Notes: generated by a model not told the origin, from the letters alone. DNA of 48,081 nucleotides from Deltaproteobacteria bacterium (GCA_022340465.1 JAJDNW010000074.1:1-48081); one strand, 5' to 3'. Shown: positions 16,198-26,250, counted from the stretch's first letter. Made by a program: numbers and translations.

Positions 16198-16788
16198 ATG
16201 CGTGCATTCATTGCGTTCAAACTTCCTGAGGGGGTCACTGCGTCGCTGGGTTCCCTTCAGTCCCGTTTGAGACAATACGGTTTGAACCTGCGCTGGGTGC
16301 GACCGGAGAACATCCACCTGACGTTGAAGTTTCTGGGAAACGTCGACCCCGACCGGCGGGAAAGCCTGGCGGCGGTCCTCAGACAGGTTTCAGGAAACCA
16401 TCAGGGACTCTCCCTGCAAGCCAAGGGACTGGGCGTTTTCCCCACGATCAGGAAAGCGCGGGTGTTGTGGAGCGGCGTGCACGGCGATACCGACCGCCTG
16501 CATGACTTTCATGACGATTTGGAGCATGCCCTGGCGGCGGAGGGGTTCGAGCCCGAGAAACGAAGCTTCCGGGGGCATCTCACGCTCGGCCGCGTCAAAG
16601 GCCGCATACGGCCGCAGCAACTTGCAGGTGCCATCGAGTCGAACGGCTCTTTTTCTTCATCGCCGTTTTCCGCCGAAAGGGTGACGCTGTTCAGGAGCGA
16701 GCTGAAACCCTCGGGGGCGGAATATACGGAGATAGCCGGGGCAGACCTGACGGGGATGCCGCCGGGTGTTGGAAATGACTTAAATTGA
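16198..16788 (+). CDS. thpR: RNA 2',3'-cyclic phosphodiesterase
   Basis: A 196-aa 2H phosphoesterase (LigT/ThpR). The two HxTx motifs are His40-Thr42 in 'ENIHLTLKFLG' and His127-Thr129 in 'RGHLTLGRVKG'. The enzyme opens 2',3'-cyclic phosphate ends of RNA, giving a 2'-phosphate, and can join tRNA halves in reverse. The physiological role is unclear. It starts at ATG 16198 with only a GGGGGG stretch as a possible binding site. It lies just before recA, a common neighbour in this phylum (often with cinA/pgpA, which are absent here). Confidence 0.92.
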   Translation: MRAFIAFKLPEGVTASLGSLQSRLRQYGLNLRWVRPENIHLTLKFLGNVDPDRRESLAAVLRQVSGNHQGLSLQAKGLGVFPTIRKARVLWSGVHGDTDRLHDFHDDLEHALAAEGFEPEKRSFRGHLTLGRVKGRIRPQQLAGAIESNGSFSSSPFSAERVTLFRSELKPSGAEYTEIAGADLTGMPPGVGNDLN

Positions 16789-16886
16789 GCGATTTTCGGG
16801 TCTGCCGCTGAAAATAGTTTCATTTTGATCATTTTTATAATTTGAAGCGCTCAACATAGGAATGAATATTTTAAGGAGGGTTATAC

Positions 16887-17921
16887 ATGAGCATCTCACC
16901 TGAAAAAGAAAAGGCGGTGGACAACGCCATGTTGCAGATCGAACGCCAGTTCGGCAAGGGGTCCATCATGAAATTGGGAAGTCGGCCGATCATCGAGGTG
17001 CCCGTGATATCGACGGGTTCCATCGCGCTCGACAAGGCCCTGGGAGTGGGGGGGCTCCCGCGGGGAAGAATTATAGAGATTTACGGACCGGAATCTTCCG
17101 GCAAGACAACCTTGGCGCTCCATGGCGTGGCCAACGCCCAGAAACAGGGAGGCATCGCCGCCTTTGTGGACGCGGAGCACGCCCTGGACATCGGTTACGC
17201 CAAAAAACTGGGCGTAAATTGCGACGAGCTGCTGGTTTCCCAGCCGGATACCGGCGAACAGGCGCTGGAGATCGCGGACATGCTGGTCCGCAGCGGCGCG
17301 ATCGACGTGCTGGTGATCGACTCGGTGGCCGCTCTCGTTCCCCGGGCCGAGATCGAAGGCGAGATGGGGGATTCGCACATGGGGCTTCAAGCCCGGCTCA
17401 TGTCCCAGGCCCTCAGGAAACTGACCGGAACCATCAGCAAAACCATGACGTCCATCATCTTCATCAATCAGATTCGCATGAAAATCGGCGTCGTTTTCGG
17501 GAACCCCGAGACGACCACGGGCGGCAACGCCCTCAAATTTTACTCTTCGGTACGCATGGACATCCGCCGGTCCACCGCCATCAAGGACGGGCAGGAGGTT
17601 ACCGGCAACCGGACGCGCGTAAAGGTTGTGAAAAACAAGATGGCGCCGCCTTTCAAGAATGCCGAATTCGACATCATGTACGGTGAGGGCATATCCAAAA
17701 CGGGCGACCTACTGGATGTCGGCGTCGAGGAGGGCATCATCGAAAAGAGCGGTTCCTGGTATTCCTACAACGGTGAACGGATCGGCCAGGGACGCGAAAA
17801 CGTCAAAGTCTTTCTGGCCGACAACCCGGATATTTTCGAGGACGCCTACAGACGGGTAAGGGAATCCGTGGGGCTGGTTCCCAAGAAAACGCCGGATGAA
17901 GAGCAGGACGGGGAAAAATAG
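16887..17921 (+). CDS. recA: RecA recombinase
   Basis: A 344-aa RecA. Walker A 'GPESSGKTT' starts at residue 67, Walker B is '[19 protein letters not shown]', DNA loop L1 '[20 protein letters not shown]', and L2 around '[20 protein letters not shown]'. It forms filaments on single-stranded DNA for recombination and for LexA cleavage. The ATG has AAGGAGGG 8 nt upstream. A TATAAT at 16836-16841 fits a -10 element, but no good -35 stands before it, and no LexA operator could be named with confidence. Confidence 0.98.
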   Translation: MSISPEKEKAVDNAMLQIERQFGKGSIMKLGSRPIIEVPVISTGSIALDKALGVGGLPRGRIIEIYGPESSGKTTLALHGVANAQKQGGIAAFVDAEHALDIGYAKKLGVNCDELLVSQPDTGEQALEIADMLVRSGAIDVLVIDSVAALVPRAEIEGEMGDSHMGLQARLMSQALRKLTGTISKTMTSIIFINQIRMKIGVVFGNPETTTGGNALKFYSSVRMDIRRSTAIKDGQEVTGNRTRVKVVKNKMAPPFKNAEFDIMYGEGISKTGDLLDVGVEEGIIEKSGSWYSYNGERIGQGRENVKVFLADNPDIFEDAYRRVRESVGLVPKKTPDEEQDGEK

Positions 17922-18010
17922 TGGCATGCCACGCACCAAGGTACGTGGCCTCCTCATATCCGTATGCCAAAAAAATCACATGACCATTGCAATTAACGTT
18001 GGGGGTACGC

Positions 18011-20647
18011 ATGACCGGCAACGAAGTACGCAGCACGTTTCTAAAATATTTTCACAAACACAATCATCAGATTGTCAGGAGCTCCTCCCTGGTTCCGCAG
18101 GACGACCCGACCCTGCTTTTCACCAATGCGGGCATGGTACAGTTCAAACGAACCTTTCTGGGAGAAGAGAAGCGGGGGTATGCACGGGCGACCACCTCGC
18201 AGAAATGTGTCCGCGCCGGGGGCAAGCACAACGATCTGGAAAACGTGGGCTACACGGCAAGGCACCACACATTTTTCGAAATGCTGGGCAATTTTTCGTT
18301 CGGCGACTACTTTAAGGAAGGGGCGATCGAATTTGCCTGGGACCTTCTGGTCAACGGGTATGGACTGCCGGCCGAAAAGCTGTACGCATCGGTGTACCTG
18401 GACGATGACGAAGCCTACGACTTGTGGCATGAAAAGATCGGCCTGCCCACAGATCGTATCGTCCGGTTCGGCGAGGAGGACAATTTCTGGGCCATGGGCG
18501 ACACCGGTCCCTGCGGCCCCTGCTCCGAACTGTTGCTCGACAGGGGAGAACCGTACGGCTGCGGCCGCCCCGACTGCAAGGTGGGCTGCGAATGCGACCG
18601 CTATCTGGAAATATGGAACCTGGTTTTCATGCAGTTCAACCGCAATGCCGCCGGTGAAATGACGCCGCTGCCTAAACCGAGCATCGACACGGGGCTGGGC
18701 CTCGAGCGCATGGTGACCCTGCTTCAGGACTTGCCCACCAATTACGAAACAGACCTCATCATGCCGATTATAAAAAAAGCCGAAGACCTGGCCGAGAGAA
18801 AGATGGGGGACAGCGGGGAAGACGACGTGGCCATGAAGGTGATTGCGGACCACAGCCGGGCGGCCGCCTTTCTTATCGGCGACGGCGTCCTGCCGTCCAA
18901 CGAAGGTCGCGGGTATGTACTGCGCCGGATTATGCGGCGGGCAATCCGCTACGGGCGCAACCTGGGGCTCGTGAAACCCTTTCTGCACAAGACCGCCAGC
19001 GTCGTGTTCGATATCATGGAGGATGCCTATCCGGAACTCAAGGAATCCCAGGCGTTCATTACCAAGGTCATCCAGAACGAAGAGGCGCGTTTTTCGGAAA
19101 CCCTGGATTTCGGGCTGAGGCTGCTCAATGACACGCTGGCGGATATCAGGGCCAAAGGGCGGAATCAGGTCCCCGGAGATGTGATTTTCAAGCTGTACGA
19201 CACCTACGGCTTTCCGGTGGACATCGTGAGGGACGTGGTCCGCGACAGGGCCATGGAACTCGACATGGACGGGTTCGAGTCGGCCATGGAGGGGCAACGC
19301 AAAAGGTCGAGATCCGTCACCGCCTTTTCAGGGGTCGGTGACGCCTATCGCGATCTGTCGGCAGAGGGGTTCGTCCCCGAGTTTTTGGGCTATGATCGAA
19401 TCGAAGCCGTATCGAAAATAAAACTGATCGTCGCAGACGGCAAGGAGATTCCTTGGGCGGAGAAAGGGCAGACCGTCGAGGTGCTCACGGCGGCGACGCC
19501 GTTTTACGGTGAATCCGGCGGGCAGGTCGGCGATACGGGCAGCATCGTTGCCGCCGACGGCACGGCCTTCGAAGTGGCGGTGGCGGACACCGTCAAGGAC
19601 CCCAACGGCCTGATCATTCATAAGGGAACGGTTGTTTACGGCACCGTGCGCAAAGGCGACGACGCCCTCCTTACGGTGGATGCCCAAAAGAGGGCCGCCA
19701 CCGCCCTGAACCACACCGCTACCCATATACTGCACTATGCCCTGCGGAAGGTGCTGGGGGAGCATGTCAAACAGGCCGGGTCTGCGGTTGGGCCCGACAG
19801 ATTCCGTTTCGACTTTACCCATTTTTCGCGGGTGGAGCATGACGCGCTGGATGAGATCGAGCGGTTGGTAAACGACCGTGTCCGCGAAAATGTTGCCGTG
19901 CAGAAAGAGGAGATGGACGCCGAAACGGCTCTCAAGTCCGGCGCTACGGCTCTTTTCGAAGAAAAGTACGGTGACAGGGTGCGGGTGATTTCCCTCTCCA
20001 ATTTCAGCAGGGAGCTGTGCGGTGGAACGCACACCGACCGGACCGGCGACATCGGCCTGTTTAAAATAATCGGTGAGTCGAGCGTGGCCTCGGGTGTACG
20101 GCGCATCGAAGCCCTGACCGGTTCGGCCGCCCTTACATTCGTACAGCAGTCGGTCGGCGTCTTGCAGGAAGCGGCGATGCTGCTGCGCGACAAGCCCGAA
20201 AGTGTCGCCCAGCGGATCGAGAAAATGATGGCCCAGCAGAAAAGCGCTGAAAAAGAGATCCAGCAGCTGAAAGCCAGGATTTCCACCATTTCGGCAGGCG
20301 AAACCGAGGATGCCTTCAAGAATGTGAACGGCGTCAAGGTGCTGGTGAAGAAAGTCGAGGTCGAATCCCCGGCAGCCCTGCGGGAACTGGCGGACCGGTT
20401 CAAGGACAGAATTGCGTCGGGGGTCGTCGTGCTTGGAGGGGTTGCGGGGGGCAAGGTGCTGCTGATCGCCGTGGTCACGAAGGACCTGGTCGATAAATTT
20501 CATGCCGGCAACATCGTCAAGCATGCGGCCGGGCTTGTCGGCGGCGGCGGCGGCGGAAGGCCGGACATGGCCCAGGCAGGCGGAACCCAGCCGGAGAATC
20601 TTGAAAAGGCGCTGGTTGCCGTTCTGGAGATGATAGAAAAGGCGTAA
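18011..20647 (+). CDS. alaS: Alanyl-tRNA synthetase
   Basis: An 878-aa class II synthetase that charges tRNA-Ala. The N-terminal catalytic part has 'SSSLVPQDDPTLLFTNAGM' and 'RHHTFFEMLGNFSFGDYF'. The editing domain has its four zinc ligands: His568 and His572 in 'HTATHIL', Cys670 in 'ELCGGTHTDRTGDIG', and the His of the same motif. The C-terminal C-Ala domain ends in a Gly-rich 'GGGGGGRPDMAQAGG' stretch. ATG at 18011 is used because it matches the family start; an upstream TTG would add eight residues. It follows recA by 89 nt; the recA-alaS pair is usual in this phylum. Confidence 0.97.
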   Translation: MTGNEVRSTFLKYFHKHNHQIVRSSSLVPQDDPTLLFTNAGMVQFKRTFLGEEKRGYARATTSQKCVRAGGKHNDLENVGYTARHHTFFEMLGNFSFGDYFKEGAIEFAWDLLVNGYGLPAEKLYASVYLDDDEAYDLWHEKIGLPTDRIVRFGEEDNFWAMGDTGPCGPCSELLLDRGEPYGCGRPDCKVGCECDRYLEIWNLVFMQFNRNAAGEMTPLPKPSIDTGLGLERMVTLLQDLPTNYETDLIMPIIKKAEDLAERKMGDSGEDDVAMKVIADHSRAAAFLIGDGVLPSNEGRGYVLRRIMRRAIRYGRNLGLVKPFLHKTASVVFDIMEDAYPELKESQAFITKVIQNEEARFSETLDFGLRLLNDTLADIRAKGRNQVPGDVIFKLYDTYGFPVDIVRDVVRDRAMELDMDGFESAMEGQRKRSRSVTAFSGVGDAYRDLSAEGFVPEFLGYDRIEAVSKIKLIVADGKEIPWAEKGQTVEVLTAATPFYGESGGQVGDTGSIVAADGTAFEVAVADTVKDPNGLIIHKGTVVYGTVRKGDDALLTVDAQKRAATALNHTATHILHYALRKVLGEHVKQAGSAVGPDRFRFDFTHFSRVEHDALDEIERLVNDRVRENVAVQKEEMDAETALKSGATALFEEKYGDRVRVISLSNFSRELCGGTHTDRTGDIGLFKIIGESSVASGVRRIEALTGSAALTFVQQSVGVLQEAAMLLRDKPESVAQRIEKMMAQQKSAEKEIQQLKARISTISAGETEDAFKNVNGVKVLVKKVEVESPAALRELADRFKDRIASGVVVLGGVAGGKVLLIAVVTKDLVDKFHAGNIVKHAAGLVGGGGGGRPDMAQAGGTQPENLEKALVAVLEMIEKA

Positions 20648-20878
20648 ATATGTTAGTGCTAAGTGTTAAACTTTATGTTCTAACGCATTTAAAATATAGA
20701 TTAATATCAAATTTAAAGACGTATTGAAATGCTGGCCACTTGAGCCTGGCCGCAGATATTTTGATACGCCGGTAACAGAGGCAATAAAATTCCAAGCACC
20801 AAATCCGAAATCCTAAACAATAGCGTATAAACCACATTCGACGTTGGATGTTGGACGCTGGATGTTCGATTTAGGTTG
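20648..20878. other. Spacer between convergent alaS and dapB
   Basis: No gene seen. AT-rich at first, then degenerate words: 'CCAAATCCGAAATCCTAAAC' near 20797-20818 and GTTGGATGTTGGACGCTGGA-like repeats near 20840-20865. No clear T-tailed hairpin for alaS was found. The spacer ends in the repeat element at 20879. Confidence 0.5.
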
Positions 20879-20939
20879 GAAATTGCCTTGGGCCTTGCGC
20901 CATAGGTTTTACGTTTCACCTCTCACGTTTCACGGTTTT
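20879..20939 (-). repeat. Dispersed 3'-end element, copy A
   Basis: A ~60-bp element directly after the dapB stop, read on the minus strand. Core words are CGTGAAACGTGAGAGGTGAAA and then CGTAAAACCTATGGCGCAAGG. A second copy with about the same order lies at 26979-27041, also just 3' of a minus-strand gene. It may shape 3' ends; it has no perfect hairpin. Confidence 0.6.
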
Positions 20940-21770
20940 TTATTTTCCCTTCAGCACATCGATCATGCTGAACACCTCGCCCTGGCTGCCGGCGCGCACT
21001 TTCGCGGCGAGGTAGACGATGGCATCCATGGTGCCCCGGGCGTATATCTCCCGGCCGTTGACGTTGTGGGTGAATGCAAACCTCACCGTCCGGTCGTCGG
21101 AATCAAGCGTGTAGGTATGCCACCCGTGGCCTTCGAGAAAGGCCTCGGGAATGCCCCACTCTTTGGACTGCACTTCCGGATTTCGCTCCATTTGAATCCT
21201 GCCGGCGTCGAATTCGATTCCGAGGTCGTTGAAGTAGCCGACCATCGCCTTGGCCGTCCCGCTGGTGTCGGCCTTGCCCTGCTGGTGGCTTTCGCGAACC
21301 GTCAGGGAGTATCCCTTGAAAAGGCCCGGGAAGGTTTGTGACGCCCACTCCATCATGGCCTGAAAGCCGACGATCTGCTTGGCCATGTTGGGCGCGATGA
21401 CCGCGGAAGCCAGCGACCCTTTGACTGCGTCCACCAGGGCCTCCCGGTCTCCCCCGGTGGTTCCCATGACGAACGGCAGGCCGTTTCCGGCGTAAAAAAG
21501 GGCGTTTTCGTTGACGGCCGAGGGGTGGGTGTAATCCACGGCGATAAACGGCTTCAGCTTCCCGAAATGATCCGCTGCCGCGGCTTCCCGTTCCGACGGA
21601 TGGATCAGTTTTATCTCCAAATCTCCGATGCAGCAGGACGACGCCTCTATTTCGGCGCCGGTCAGCGACCAGGAAAGCAAATTGAAACGGTGGTCTTCGA
21701 AGATATGCCGGGCGATAACCGTGGCGACGTTGCCGGGCAGGCCGTTGACCATGACGTTGATAGGGTTCAT
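20940..21770 (-). CDS. dapB: 4-hydroxy-tetrahydrodipicolinate reductase
   Basis: About 276 aa, NAD(P)H-dependent, in lysine and diaminopimelate synthesis. The N-terminal dinucleotide motif is 'VMVNGLPGNVATVI', then 'GTTGGDREAL' and 'APNMAKQIVGFQAMM'. The active-site stretch 'RESHQQGKADTSGTAKAMV' contains the Lys and the SGTA substrate loop. The form 'ESHQ' instead of 'ESHH' and the overall pattern fit the plant-type branch of DapB. The ATG at 21770 has AGGAGG 5 nt before it; longer readings add a tail with no family match. No other lysine gene is next to it. The 137-nt spacer upstream has only word-like filler. Confidence 0.9.
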   Translation of the reverse strand: MNPINVMVNGLPGNVATVIARHIFEDHRFNLLSWSLTGAEIEASSCCIGDLEIKLIHPSEREAAAADHFGKLKPFIAVDYTHPSAVNENALFYAGNGLPFVMGTTGGDREALVDAVKGSLASAVIAPNMAKQIVGFQAMMEWASQTFPGLFKGYSLTVRESHQQGKADTSGTAKAMVGYFNDLGIEFDAGRIQMERNPEVQSKEWGIPEAFLEGHGWHTYTLDSDDRTVRFAFTHNVNGREIYARGTMDAIVYLAAKVRAGSQGEVFSMIDVLKGK

Positions 21771-21907
21771 AGGCACCTCCTGTGTAATAATCAATAATTT
21801 CTGATCTTCTGTCCCACCTCCTCCGACCTCTGAGCTTTTCCCTACTACCTGCGTCTTATGCCCTACCATTCAAATCCGACTCTTGATGTCCTTTGTGCCT
21901 TTGTGGT

Positions 21908-23611
21908 TCACCCTCCCTCACGTGCGGCGCTCAACTTGTGGGAAGCCTGCTGCACCGCCTGTTTGAGCCGCTCCAATTTTTCACCGGGAAAGTATTTTTC
22001 CAGATTGTGCTTCAGCGTGTCAAGGGCCGTGGGAATGTAGGTCGCGAAATCCGATTTCCCCCTGTTTTTCGACAGGTGCCCGAAGGCGCCCAGGGCCTGG
22101 AGGTTGCGCGTAATGCAGCAGCAGGCATAGCCTTGCATGAAGCGTCCGGGTTCCATGTCTCGGTCACGGGAGAGGCGTTGCATGGCGAAGGAAAGGAGCG
22201 TCTCCTGGATCCTGGGGGGTAGGGCGGTATAGGGATCGATGAGCAGCGACGCCAGATCGTACTGCAGAGGGCCCAGACGACCTCCCTGGAAGTCGATGAA
22301 AAGCGGTTCGCCGGCACGGAGCATGATGTTGCGCGACTGGAAATCACGGTGCATGAACCCGGTAAAGGCGTTGTTCACGGTTTCTTTTGCCAGGCAGTCG
22401 AAATCCTCCGCCAAAGCAACATAGGCCACATCCATGCCCAGATAGAGATTAAGGAAGCATTCCACGAAATAGCGGCACTCCCTGTCCAGGATCAGTTGAC
22501 GGTCGTAGGACGGCGTCTGCCAGGCCCACGATGGATCGAATCCCTCCCCGCCCGAAACCGACATGCGGATCAATGCCGTGACGACTTTCCGGTAGAGGCA
22601 GATGACGGCCTTGTCGGAGGCGGCGCGGTGCACGGCTTCCTGCAGGTGCAGATCTCCCAGGTCCTCCAGGCACACCAGTCCGGCAAAGGTGTCGGCATAA
22701 TAAATCTCCGGAACCGCGACGTTGTTGTTGCGAAGGTGACGCCCGATGAAGACGAAAGCGTCCGCTTCGCTGGTGTGGCCGCCGCACCGGAGGCCGTGAT
22801 CCACCATGATCATGGTGCGGTTTTCACAGGCGATGCGGTACCATTTGCGATCGGAACCATCGCCTGACAGCCGCGTCATGTATCCGTTTTGCGTGGGTGT
22901 GCCGGGATAAACAAGACGGAAGGCCTTTTTCCACATTTCCCGGCGGGCGACCCGCGAGTAGCGGTCGAGCGTGCCCACGTCGTCCCACTGCACGTGGCCG
23001 GGAATGTAGGTGTGCACCGCCTCGCCCCGTTCAATCAGCAGGCGGTAGGTGTCGATGATGCTCGTAAAGCACCCGGAGGGGATCAGATCCAGTACACGCG
23101 GGTCGATGACATGGATGCCGGTGAATGTCCAGGTGTCGGCTCCCGGTTCCCTTTTTTGAAAATCGAAAACCGTGCCGTTTTCATGCAGGGCTACCTGATT
23201 GAAAGCGGGGTCGTCGCAGAGGACCAGGGTGACTGGACCGGTGTGGTTGCAGTGAAATCGGTAAACGGCCCGCAGGTCGATGTCGGTGTAAATGTCGCCG
23301 TTGACCACCATGAAGGGAGCGTCATCCCAGAAATGGGATACGTTTTTCAAAGCGCCCCCGGTTCCGAGAATCCGCCGTTCATGGCTGGTTACAACGGGGA
23401 TGCCATAGTCCGCGGCAGCCAGGTAATTTTCGACCATGGCGTGCAGATGGTGTGTGTTGACGACCACGGCGGAAGCGCCAGCCCGCACCAGACGTCGGAT
23501 CGTCGTGTCGAGAACGGTTTTTCCGGCTATGGTGAAGAGCGGTTTGGGGGTGTGCTTGGTGTAGGGCATGAGCCGCGAGCCAAAGCCTGCGGCCAACACC
23601 ATGGCTTTCAT
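21908..23611 (-). CDS. Fused nucleotidyltransferase and sugar kinase, MurU-AmgK-like
   Basis: A 567-aa two-domain protein. Residues 1-~235 are a sugar-1-phosphate nucleotidyltransferase: 'LAAGFGSRLMPYT' then 'PKPLF', and 'MVVNGDIYTDIDL'. Residues ~250-560 are an aminoglycoside phosphotransferase-fold kinase with His421-Asp423 in 'MHRDFQSRNIML' and 'IDFQGGRLGPLQYDLASLL'. This kinase pattern is close to AmgK, the anomeric MurNAc/GlcNAc kinase of Pseudomonas, and the N-terminal half to MurU, which makes UDP-MurNAc. In Pseudomonas these are separate neighbouring genes; here they are one chain. The likely role is MurNAc to UDP-MurNAc recycling (inference). Its ATG overlaps the plsB stop by 4 nt (ATGA). 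Confidence 0.8.
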   Translation of the reverse strand: MKAMVLAAGFGSRLMPYTKHTPKPLFTIAGKTVLDTTIRRLVRAGASAVVVNTHHLHAMVENYLAAADYGIPVVTSHERRILGTGGALKNVSHFWDDAPFMVVNGDIYTDIDLRAVYRFHCNHTGPVTLVLCDDPAFNQVALHENGTVFDFQKREPGADTWTFTGIHVIDPRVLDLIPSGCFTSIIDTYRLLIERGEAVHTYIPGHVQWDDVGTLDRYSRVARREMWKKAFRLVYPGTPTQNGYMTRLSGDGSDRKWYRIACENRTMIMVDHGLRCGGHTSEADAFVFIGRHLRNNNVAVPEIYYADTFAGLVCLEDLGDLHLQEAVHRAASDKAVICLYRKVVTALIRMSVSGGEGFDPSWAWQTPSYDRQLILDRECRYFVECFLNLYLGMDVAYVALAEDFDCLAKETVNNAFTGFMHRDFQSRNIMLRAGEPLFIDFQGGRLGPLQYDLASLLIDPYTALPPRIQETLLSFAMQRLSRDRDMEPGRFMQGYACCCITRNLQALGAFGHLSKNRGKSDFATYIPTALDTLKHNLEKYFPGEKLERLKQAVQQASHKLSAAREGG

Positions 23612-26250
23612 CGGTGGTTCATCCTGTCCTGGTAGCGCTTGATGGTGTCTGTGTAAAAAGCTATTTTTTCCTCATCTTCCGCTCCCTTGACACCATGCGT
23701 CGTAAAAAAGTTGCTCCCGTTCTCGAAATAGACCTTGGAGATGGCTTCAATGCAGTCCACTTCCCTGGCTTTGTACATCCTGTTGCCCAGTTTCTGTATA
23801 TTTTTCAAACGATCATTGGCGGAGGTCGTATTTCTTGGATGTTTTTTAAAGTACTTGAGCACGACCCAGTAGGCTTCGAAGTAGGTTTTCAGAAATCTGG
23901 CGTGCAGTTTCAGTTTCCGAAATCCGGCCGACGTGATGTTATACGTTTCCGGAATGGTGGGGTGGGGGATGATGATGGCGTCGTCGATGAAGGCTTTGAC
24001 GGTCTTGCGTACGTAATAGCCCGGCGTCAGATCCACATCAAAGGCAAACTCGTATTTGAAAAAGTCCTGGAGAAAGGCGTAATCGGCATGCAGGTCGGAT
24101 GCGGAAAACTGGAAGGCATCCTTGTCGAGGATGATCAGGGCGGTAAAAGCCGCCGGAACGAAAAAGGCGATGCAATTGTTTTTGTAAAACTCCAGCACGG
24201 GTCTTTTATCCTGATTGACCTTGAATTCACACCGTTCGAAGGGTGTCGTCCGGTCTTCGGCCACCCGTTCCACGAGTTTGCGGTCGACGTATGATTCCAG
24301 GGCATTGTTCACGGCGTGCACATGGTTCATCAACAGGGTGTCGGCAATCTCCACCTTCTGCATGTTGAGGTGGTTGAGATAGATTTCCACATCCTCCAGC
24401 AATTCCCGGTAGGGCAGTCGTTTTTTCGTTCTGTTCAAAAGGGCGCCTGCCACCAGCGCATGGGGGGTTACGACCGTCACGGTGTTGATGGAATTGATGA
24501 TGCGGTGTCCCAGATTGCGGCAAAGAGCGTTTTGCTCCTTTTGGGACATTTCGGCCAGGATGAGGTTTTCACGGGCGAGGATGGCGTTCAGCGATATGGG
24601 CTCGTTGAATTTGATGTAAATTTTTCCGTATCGGTTCTTGAGGAATTTTCTCGCATTGATAACCTGCAGAAAATTCTCATCCTTTTTCTGGCCGCCTTCG
24701 ACTTCATGAAGATAGGAATTTTCTTCGAGAACACGGTCGTAGCCGATATACACAGGCGCAAACACGAGATCTTCGCAGGCACCGTTCTTGTAGGCGTTCA
24801 TCAGGATGGATATGAAGCCGAGTTTGGGCATGATCAGCTTTCCGGTTCTGCTGCGCGTGCCCTCAATAAACACCTTCAGGTTGAACCCCTCCTCCAGCAG
24901 TTTGTGGATATATTCGCCGAAAACCTTGGCGTAAAGCACGTTGCCCTTGAATGTCCGGCGCAGGAAAAAAGCGCCCAGAGACCTGAACACCGGCCCTATC
25001 GGCCAGAAGGAGAGATTCTTGCCGGCAGCAACCAGGGGAACGGGCATATTTTTAATGTACATCAGGTATGGCAGCATCAGGTAGTCCACATGGCTTTTGT
25101 GGCAGGGTACGAAAACCAAAGGGCCTTTCTGAGCCATGGTTTTGACCCGATTCAATCCCTCCTCGTTGTAGTTGACGCCCTGGAACATGGCGTTGAGGAT
25201 CCAGCCGACAGACACTTCGCCGAACCTGAGAAGGCCCGGGTTTTGTTTGGCCGCGATTTCGTCGAGATAGCCGTCGGCCTTCTTTCTGACCTTCCAAAGC
25301 GGGATGCCGCGTTTTTCGGCATGATGGTCCATAAACGCTTTCACGCGTTGGTTAGTGAGAATGCTTTCTTTGACTTCCTCGATCGACTTCCGCATGGGGC
25401 CGGTAATGCTTTGCCGGTGGCGATTGATTTGTAGCAGCAGGTTGCGCCGCAGCATCAGCGCCTGCTGTTCGTCGGACAGGTCACGGATGTCGGGGGCGGC
25501 GAGAAACTGTTTGAGGTTGAGCGGTATGGAGACTTCGTAAAAAATTTTTTCCGGTGTTTTGAACAGAATGGCCAGACGGCGCAACCGCCCGGGTCGGGAT
25601 ATCGAACCGAAAAGAATGTCCTTGATGGAAGGGATGGAACGGGCGGGCCTTTTACCGAAAGACATGATTTGCGGGACGATGTACACGGCTTTTGCTGTGG
25701 ATTTCTGGTGTGTTATGAGAAATCTGATCGAATCGGTCTGCGCCTTCACGAAGCGGCGGTAAAACCCCCGCTTTTCCACCAGGGACATGAAGGCGCATTT
25801 TCCCTGCAGCAATTCCCGGGAGAAGTAGCCGTCCCGGTACGGATCCGGCAGCTTGTGATAGAGGAAAAGGGCATCCAGGGAAGAAAGGATGATTTTCAGC
25901 ACGCGGGTTATCGGCTGCAGAATGAAAAAGCGGTAACCAAGGCCGATTTCGGGGACCGGGAGATGCCTGTGCCGATACCGCGTGTGAAAAAACAGGAAGT
26001 CGAATTTACTTTTGAATTTGTTCAGGTAAACGACGGTGGCATCATCGGGCAGCTTGTCGATGACAGCCAGCTGTTCTTCGTTGTCCTTGATGCCGCGGTA
26101 GAAAAGCGTGAGGAGCCAGGTTGTGGTGGCGCCTTTTTTCGAGGGCAGGTAGTAAAAAAAATGATCGTGCGTCTGCGATAAAAGCCTGTTGATCGCCGCC
26201 CTCAATCGTTGCCGTATGCCGCCGGCATTTGATTTTTTATTTGTATCCAT
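23608..26250 (-). CDS. plsB: Glycerol-3-phosphate 1-O-acyltransferase PlsB
   Basis: An 880-aa membrane-bound acyltransferase that puts the first acyl chain on glycerol 3-phosphate. The catalytic HX4D is His384-Asp389 in 'PCHKSHVDYLML'. Further acyltransferase blocks are 'FFLRRTFKGNVLY', 'VFIEGTRSRTGK' and 'VFAPVYIGYDRV'. Length suits the long PlsB of Gram-negative bacteria rather than PlsX/PlsY. The 4-nt overlap with the downstream MurU-AmgK-like gene means their translation is coupled, which ties phospholipid start-up to cell-wall sugar recycling. The start ATG has a weak binding site. Confidence 0.95.
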   Translation of the reverse strand: MDTNKKSNAGGIRQRLRAAINRLLSQTHDHFFYYLPSKKGATTTWLLTLFYRGIKDNEEQLAVIDKLPDDATVVYLNKFKSKFDFLFFHTRYRHRHLPVPEIGLGYRFFILQPITRVLKIILSSLDALFLYHKLPDPYRDGYFSRELLQGKCAFMSLVEKRGFYRRFVKAQTDSIRFLITHQKSTAKAVYIVPQIMSFGKRPARSIPSIKDILFGSISRPGRLRRLAILFKTPEKIFYEVSIPLNLKQFLAAPDIRDLSDEQQALMLRRNLLLQINRHRQSITGPMRKSIEEVKESILTNQRVKAFMDHHAEKRGIPLWKVRKKADGYLDEIAAKQNPGLLRFGEVSVGWILNAMFQGVNYNEEGLNRVKTMAQKGPLVFVPCHKSHVDYLMLPYLMYIKNMPVPLVAAGKNLSFWPIGPVFRSLGAFFLRRTFKGNVLYAKVFGEYIHKLLEEGFNLKVFIEGTRSRTGKLIMPKLGFISILMNAYKNGACEDLVFAPVYIGYDRVLEENSYLHEVEGGQKKDENFLQVINARKFLKNRYGKIYIKFNEPISLNAILARENLILAEMSQKEQNALCRNLGHRIINSINTVTVVTPHALVAGALLNRTKKRLPYRELLEDVEIYLNHLNMQKVEIADTLLMNHVHAVNNALESYVDRKLVERVAEDRTTPFERCEFKVNQDKRPVLEFYKNNCIAFFVPAAFTALIILDKDAFQFSASDLHADYAFLQDFFKYEFAFDVDLTPGYYVRKTVKAFIDDAIIIPHPTIPETYNITSAGFRKLKLHARFLKTYFEAYWVVLKYFKKHPRNTTSANDRLKNIQKLGNRMYKAREVDCIEAISKVYFENGSNFFTTHGVKGAEDEEKIAFYTDTIKRYQDRMNHR

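Noticed and set aside
16836-16841. TATAAT before recA as a full promoter with LexA box
   Set aside because: The -10 is good, but no -35 or LexA palindrome could be supported, so it is only noted under recA.
18041-20524. Long open frames on the minus strand inside alaS
   Set aside because: They mirror the codon bias of alaS, have no family motifs, and alaS is complete on the plus strand.
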